Shown here piece by piece: positions 6,183-10,224 of a stretch of 10,224 nucleotides of DNA. Origin of the DNA: an uncultured Capnocytophaga sp. (lineage in GTDB: Bacteria; Bacteroidota; Bacteroidia; Flavobacteriales; Flavobacteriaceae); the NCBI GenBank assembly GCA_905372595.1, contig CAJPPS010000030.1, forward strand, positions 1 to 10,224, written 5' to 3'. The notes under the pieces are model-generated. The model ran no database searches, was not told the origin of the DNA, and was given only the letters and a program-made list of their open reading frames with translations. The first letter of the stretch is position 1; every line of letters starts with the position of its first letter. The position numbers were made by a program, and so were the translations under genes.

Positions 6183-7097
6183 ATGAATTACACATTTATT
6201 ATTTTTGTTTTATTTGCTGTTTCTATCCTGTTTTCTTTGTTTTTTACAGTAAGGCAACAGACGGCAGTATCTATTGAACGTTTTGGTAAATTTCAGAGTA
6301 TTCGTCACTCAGGATTACAACTCAAAATTCCTGTGATAGATAAAATAGCTGCTCGTATTAGCCTTAAAATTCAGCAGTTAGATGTGGTAGTGGAGACCAA
6401 AACCTTAGATGATGTTTTTGTCAAAATTAAGGTCTCTGTACAGTTTGTTGTTATCAAGGACAAGGTATATGATGCTATCTATAAGCTGGAATATCCACAC
6501 GACCAGATTACAAGTTATGTTTTCGATGTGGTACGAGCTGAAGTGCCTAAGATGAAGTTAGATGATGTTTTTGTCAAAAAAGATGATATTGCCATTGCTG
6601 TTAAGCGAGAAGTACAGGAATCAATGGAGACTTATGGCTATGATATTATTAAGACACTGGTTACAGATATAGATCCTGATGCACAGGTAAAGGCTGCAAT
6701 GAACCGTATCAATGCGGCAGAGCGTGAGAAAGTTGCTGCTCAGTATGAAGGAGATGCACAACGTATTCTTATTGTTGAGAAAGCCAAAGCAGAAGCTGAA
6801 AGCAAGCGACTACAAGGGCAAGGAATTGCAGATCAGCGAAGAGAAATCGCTCGTGGGCTCGTAGAAAGTGTAGATGTACTCAATAAGGTAGGCATCAGCT
6901 CTCAGGAGGCATCAGCTCTTATTGTAGTTACTCAGCACTATGATACGCTTCAATCTGTAGGACAAGATACTAAGAGTAACCTTATCCTTCTGCCTAACTC
7001 CCCACAGGTAGGAACTGATATGCTCAATAATATGATAGCTTCTTTTGCGGCTTCCAACCAGATAGGAGAGATGATTCGTCAGGAAAAGAAAGATTAA
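6183..7097 (+). CDS. SPFH/stomatin-prohibitin family membrane protein, HIR-like
   Basis: A 304-residue membrane scaffold protein. Residues 4-22 form an N-terminal transmembrane anchor. Residues 23-170 are the SPFH (band 7) domain, with VSIERFGKF, the paired QQLDVVVETKT (64-74) and YVFDVVRAEVPK (112-123), and YGYDIIKTLVTDIDPD (151-166). A helical region rich in Ala/Glu/Lys (167-225) follows and probably drives ring assembly, then a C-terminal segment with VVTQHYDTL (248-256). The order and wording of these motifs resemble plant hypersensitive-induced reaction proteins more than FtsH-regulating HflK/HflC. ATG 6183 is chosen because the earlier TTG lies in the promoter. The gene is monocistronic, with its own promoter and a terminator. 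No NfeD partner is adjacent. Its client proteins are unknown. Confidence 0.92.
   Translation: MNYTFIIFVLFAVSILFSLFFTVRQQTAVSIERFGKFQSIRHSGLQLKIPVIDKIAARISLKIQQLDVVVETKTLDDVFVKIKVSVQFVVIKDKVYDAIYKLEYPHDQITSYVFDVVRAEVPKMKLDDVFVKKDDIAIAVKREVQESMETYGYDIIKTLVTDIDPDAQVKAAMNRINAAEREKVAAQYEGDAQRILIVEKAKAEAESKRLQGQGIADQRREIARGLVESVDVLNKVGISSQEASALIVVTQHYDTLQSVGQDTKSNLILLPNSPQVGTDMLNNMIASFAASNQIGEMIRQEKKD
6405..6579 (+). repeat. exact 22-bp direct repeat inside the SPFH gene
   Basis: The 22 bases at 6405-6426 recur exactly at 6558-6579, in the same reading frame, each encoding LDDVFVK. The copies are 153 bp (51 codons) apart. Family members have related residues at both places (a D-x-VFV and an LD-x-x-F motif), so the repeat may be partly chance convergence made exact by local gene conversion. 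Confidence 0.8.
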
Positions 7098-7118
7098 CCA
7101 TCCCTTAAAAAACTATAG

Positions 7119-7155
7119 AAAAGAGGCTTATCGATAAGAAATTGCCTCTTTTTTC
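7119..7155. terminator. bidirectional intrinsic terminator between SPFH gene and murI
   Basis: AAAAGAGGC (7119-7127) pairs with GCCTCTTTT (7144-7152). The loop contains the small palindrome TTATCGATAA. A T run (7149-7154) closes the + strand side, and the mirrored A-rich flank supplies a T tract on the minus strand. It sits just past the SPFH stop and directly beyond the murI stop, so it can end both convergent transcripts. Confidence 0.85.
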
Positions 7156-7935
7156 TTAGAAAGACTCATAATGAACCTTTATTTCTTTAGGCGCAAAAGA
7201 TTGTAATATTTCCACATTCTTATTTGTTAGCCATAGGTGTTCAGGAATTGTTCTATCAGTAGTAGATAGGTTGTTTTGCTTGAGAATACGTTCTGTTTGT
7301 TTGGCTACAGCATCAGCGGAATCTATAATACGGATATGCTGAGGCAGAATCTCAGAAATAATAGGAGTAAGGTAGGGATAATGTGTGCAACCCAATACTA
7401 GGTAATCCATTCCTTGGGCTACCATTGGTTGGAGATATTTCTCTAGGAGCTGATACATCTCAGGGGTTTCTATTTTCCCCTCTTCGATTAAAGGCACTAG
7501 CCCCAATCCTTCTTGAGTAATTAAGGTGATATCCTTTTCTAGAAATTGTTCTTTTGTTTTGGCAAAGAAGTCACTACGTAGAGTTCTCTGAGTGGCGAGA
7601 ACACCAACTACTTTGGTTTGTGTGTAAAGCCCTGCGGGCTTTATAGCTGGTTCTATACCTATGAAGGGAACTTTGTATTTATTACGTAGGTGTCCAATGG
7701 CATTAGTAGTGGCGGTGTTACAAGCTACAATAATGAGCTTACTATTGTGGTTGAGTAAGTATTCTGTATTTTTCTCACAGAGGGCAATAATCTCTTCTGT
7801 GGTCTTCTCTCCATAGGGAGCATTTAAGCTATCTGCTAGGAAAAGAGTAGATTCATAAGGGAGTAGTCGCACCAAAGCACGCCAGATAGTAGTTCCTCCG
7901 ACACCGGAATCAAATAAGCCAATAGGATGGTTCAT
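7156..7935 (-). CDS. murI: glutamate racemase
   Basis: MurI interconverts L- and D-glutamate without a cofactor, supplying D-glutamate for peptidoglycan. It is a cytoplasmic enzyme of usual length (259 residues). The two catalytic cysteines are in place: Cys72 in ACNTAT and Cys183 in GCTHYPYL. The N-terminal GLFDSGVGG gives Asp9-Ser10 of the active site, and FLADSLNAPYG (32-42) matches the conserved D-x-x-x-x-PYG segment. I start at ATG 7935. The frame is open to a TTG at 7944, but that would leave only a few bases after the predicted transcription start. The gene has its own promoter and ends at the shared terminator. RecQ lies upstream on the same strand, separated by a hairpin, so the two are probably separate transcripts with possible read-through. 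Confidence 0.96.
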   Translation of the reverse strand: MNHPIGLFDSGVGGTTIWRALVRLLPYESTLFLADSLNAPYGEKTTEEIIALCEKNTEYLLNHNSKLIIVACNTATTNAIGHLRNKYKVPFIGIEPAIKPAGLYTQTKVVGVLATQRTLRSDFFAKTKEQFLEKDITLITQEGLGLVPLIEEGKIETPEMYQLLEKYLQPMVAQGMDYLVLGCTHYPYLTPIISEILPQHIRIIDSADAVAKQTERILKQNNLSTTDRTIPEHLWLTNKNVEILQSFAPKEIKVHYESF

Positions 7936-7954
7936 AGCTGACAAATTTTAGGAG

Positions 7955-7962
7955 CAAAGGTA
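7955..7962 (-). promoter_or_regulatory. -7 promoter box of murI
   Basis: On the minus strand TACCTTTG is a perfect TAnnTTTG box, placed 19 nt upstream of the chosen murI ATG. No clear TTG -33 element is found 19 to 21 bp further upstream, so the promoter may be weak or depend on the A/T-rich spacer. Confidence 0.6.
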
Positions 7963-7978
7963 CGATATTTTTTGTAAA

Positions 7979-8005
7979 GGAAAGCTATCACAAGGATAGC
8001 TCTCC
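7979..8005 (-). terminator. hairpin downstream of recQ, probable weak terminator
   Basis: Positions 7979-7989 pair with 7995-8005 (core AGCTATC/GATAGCT, 11 pairs with one mismatch) around a five-base loop, about 20 nt past the recQ stop. On the minus strand it is followed by only a short pyrimidine/T stretch (CCTTT), so termination may be incomplete. It lies just upstream of the murI promoter. Confidence 0.5.
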
Positions 8006-8025
8006 CTATAAAAATATAGCAACAT

Positions 8026-10218
8026 TTAATTCCCAACTTCACTAATGAACTTAATACGATAGAGTCGCAATTCATCATCTTCATAATCTCCTCCGAATTC
8101 CTTGGATGCGATAGCTATTTTATCCGTTTCAGCTTCTAAGAAATAGTCGTGGAGTTCCTCTTGTTGCTCTTCATCAAGGATTTCATCTATCCAATAGTTG
8201 ATATTGAGCTTAGTACCACTATAAACGATTTGTTCCATTTCCTTGAGGAGCTCATCCATAGAGAGTCCTTTTGCTTTGGCAATATCAGGCAAAGGGAGTT
8301 TTTTGTCAATATTTTGTATGATAAAAAGCTTTATAGCGGAATTAGCTCCCGTAGTCTTTACAATAAGGTCTTCAGGGCGGAAGATGTCATTCTCCTCCAC
8401 ATATCTACTGATGAGTTCAACAAATTCTTTTCCATATTTCTTAGCTTTTCCTTCTCCTACTCCGAATACATTGGTCAGCTCAGTAATATTAATAGGATAT
8501 TTCATAGACATATCCTCTAGCGAAGCATCCTGAAAGACCACAAAGGGAGGGACTCCAAACTGCTTAGCTACTTTTTTTCTGAGGTCACGTAGGAGATTTA
8601 GTAAAGTCTCATCAAGGATAGAGACATTTTGCTTAGCAGGTTCCTCAATGGCTTCTTCCTCGAAGTTATGGTCTTCGGTCATCATAAAGGAATGAGGATT
8701 TTTGAGGAAGTCCAGTCCTTTATCGGTGAGGAACATAATACCATAGGTTTCAATATCCTTACGGATATAACCATTGACCATCACTTGCCGAATTAGAGCC
8801 ATCCAATACCTGCTATCAAAGTCCTTACCCGCTCCGAAGAAGTCTTGTTCGTCGAATCGGTTGGATTTTATCATAGAGGAATATTTTCCTGTAAGGACAT
8901 TTACAAGGTCTTTAGCTTTAAGTTTTTGTCGTGTTTTTTCAATGATTTCCAGTAGGAGTTTTACTTCCTCTTGGGCTTCTTTCTTAGCTTTAGGGTAGCG
9001 CATATTATCATCCATATTTGCTCCTTCGCCATTGATTTCGTCAAACTCTTCTCCGAAGTAGTGTAAGATAAATTTTCTTCTAGAGCTAGAAGTTTCGGCA
9101 TAAGCGACCATATCCTGCAAGAGAGCTTGTCCTATTTCCTGTTCGGCTATGGGCTTTCCGACCATAAATTTTTCTAATTTTTCTATATCTTTATAACAGT
9201 AGAAAGCAAGGCAATATCCTTCCCCTCCATCACGCCCAGCGCGTCCTGTCTCTTGGTAATAACTTTCGATACTTTTAGGAATATCATAGTGGATAACAAA
9301 GCGAACATCGGGCTTATCAATTCCCATTCCAAAAGCGATGGTAGCAACCACAACCTCTACTTCTTCCATTAGGAACATATCCTGATGCTTAGCTCGTGTT
9401 TTGGCGTCTAACCCTGCGTGATAAGGGATTGCTGTAATTCCATTCACCTGTAGGGTCTGGGCGAGCTCCTCCACACTTTTACGGCTTAAGCAATAGATAA
9501 TTCCTGATTTTCGTTCATATTGCTTAATGAACCGGATGATATCACTATTGATATTTTTGGTTTTGGGGCGTACTTCATAATATAGGTTTGGACGGTTAAA
9601 GGACGATTTGAACACATTTGCTTGAGCTATCCCCAAGTTTTTGAGGATATCCTCTTGTACTTTGGTAGTTGCTGTTGCTGTAAGGGCTATGATAGGGATA
9701 TCCTCGCCTAAGCGGTCAATAATAGTCTTGATATTTCGGTATTCAGGACGGAAGTCGTGTCCCCATTCGGATATACAGTGTGCTTCATCTACCGCAACGA
9801 AAGATATTTTGATGGTTTTGAAAAAAGCTATATACTCGTCTTTGGTGAGAGACTCAGGAGCCACATAAAGGAGCTTGGTATCTCCAGAGCGAATATCTTC
9901 CATCACGGTGCGGATTTCTCCTTTGGTAAGAGAGGAGTTCAGTACGTGAGCAATTTTGTCGGTTCCAGATATACCACGGATCACATCTACCTGATTTTTC
10001 ATAAGAGCGATAAGAGGTGAAATAACGATGGCTGTTCCCTCCTTCAGAAGAGCGGGAAGCTGGTAGCAAAGGGATTTTCCGCCACCGGTAGGCATAATCA
10101 CGAAGGTATCGTGGTTATCCATAATGCTACTGATGATTTGTTCTTGCTTTCCTTTGAAAGCATTGAAGCCAAAAATACTCTTTAACGCCTTTTGTAATTC
10201 AACATTTGTTACACTCAT
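8026..10218 (-). CDS. recQ: ATP-dependent DNA helicase RecQ, long form, without RQC zinc cysteines
   Basis: A 730-residue 3'-5' helicase acting in recombination and repair of stalled forks. Helicase domain 1 carries GKQEQI (23-28), Walker A MPTGGGKS (42-49) and DEAH 144-147 followed by the RecQ-specific aromatic loop (CISEWGHDFRPEY); SSFNRPNLYYEV (205-216) follows. Helicase domain 2 has YHAGL (266-270) and the arginine-finger motif QETGRAGRDG (322-331). The RQC region begins at SRRKFILHYFGEEF, but the four zinc-binding cysteines expected here are absent; the segment reads INGEGANMDDNMR (395-407). A winged-helix part, an HRDC domain (about 535-612) and a C-terminal helix-turn-helix-like extension (625-730) follow. 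ATG 10218 fits the family start, and only 6 bases of upstream sequence are visible. The gene is complete; loss of the zinc site is probably lineage-wide rather than damage. Confidence 0.96.
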   Translation of the reverse strand: MSVTNVELQKALKSIFGFNAFKGKQEQIISSIMDNHDTFVIMPTGGGKSLCYQLPALLKEGTAIVISPLIALMKNQVDVIRGISGTDKIAHVLNSSLTKGEIRTVMEDIRSGDTKLLYVAPESLTKDEYIAFFKTIKISFVAVDEAHCISEWGHDFRPEYRNIKTIIDRLGEDIPIIALTATATTKVQEDILKNLGIAQANVFKSSFNRPNLYYEVRPKTKNINSDIIRFIKQYERKSGIIYCLSRKSVEELAQTLQVNGITAIPYHAGLDAKTRAKHQDMFLMEEVEVVVATIAFGMGIDKPDVRFVIHYDIPKSIESYYQETGRAGRDGGEGYCLAFYCYKDIEKLEKFMVGKPIAEQEIGQALLQDMVAYAETSSSRRKFILHYFGEEFDEINGEGANMDDNMRYPKAKKEAQEEVKLLLEIIEKTRQKLKAKDLVNVLTGKYSSMIKSNRFDEQDFFGAGKDFDSRYWMALIRQVMVNGYIRKDIETYGIMFLTDKGLDFLKNPHSFMMTEDHNFEEEAIEEPAKQNVSILDETLLNLLRDLRKKVAKQFGVPPFVVFQDASLEDMSMKYPINITELTNVFGVGEGKAKKYGKEFVELISRYVEENDIFRPEDLIVKTTGANSAIKLFIIQNIDKKLPLPDIAKAKGLSMDELLKEMEQIVYSGTKLNINYWIDEILDEEQQEELHDYFLEAETDKIAIASKEFGGDYEDDELRLYRIKFISEVGN

Positions 10219-10224
10219 AATGAT

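Noticed and set aside
7936..7944. TTG start for murI three codons upstream
   Set aside because: It would leave only a few bases after the predicted transcription start, and MurI proteins typically begin close to the GLFDSGVGG motif.
8149..10069. Several open frames of 70 to 123 codons antisense or out of frame within recQ
   Set aside because: They lie wholly inside a well-supported gene, lack recognisable domains and have no start signals.

Overview
The window looks like a chromosomal segment of a low-GC member of the Bacteroidota, probably a flavobacterium. The grounds are three near-perfect TAnnTTTG (-7) promoter boxes, two with a TTG (-33) element 20 bp upstream, A-rich translation start regions in place of strong Shine-Dalgarno sites, and the protein types present. 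Capnocytophaga-like is a guess that I cannot confirm from sequence alone.

Region 1 (1-2412, + strand) is an accessory-looking, A/T-rich four-gene cluster with gaps of 12 to 24 nt. It encodes a lipoprotein with TPR repeats, a C2-like domain, a possible membrane segment and a caspase-like (C14) protease domain. After it come a 74-residue beta-rich protein and two small cysteine-knuckle proteins. Three of the knuckles fit the RanBP2-type zinc-finger spacing exactly. This cluster is the part most likely to be a little-described system.

Region 2 (2413-3175) has no intact gene. It holds a broken reading frame (one frameshift plus in-frame stops) and a long hairpin next to the end of luxS.

Region 3 (3176-6040, - strand) is a compact probable operon: a DUF151/bifunctional nuclease with a UVR motif, a concentrative nucleoside transporter, the fluoride channel CrcB and the S-ribosylhomocysteinase LuxS. 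A single recognisable promoter lies upstream. It is divergent from the promoter of region 4.

Region 4 (6140-7155, + strand) is a single SPFH membrane protein gene resembling plant HIR proteins. A terminator follows that can serve it and the convergent murI.

Region 5 (7156-10218, - strand) carries glutamate racemase murI with its own promoter, and upstream of it a complete 730-residue RecQ helicase. The RecQ lacks the usual zinc-binding cysteines. A hairpin separates the two genes. No tRNA, rRNA, CRISPR array or insertion sequence was seen.
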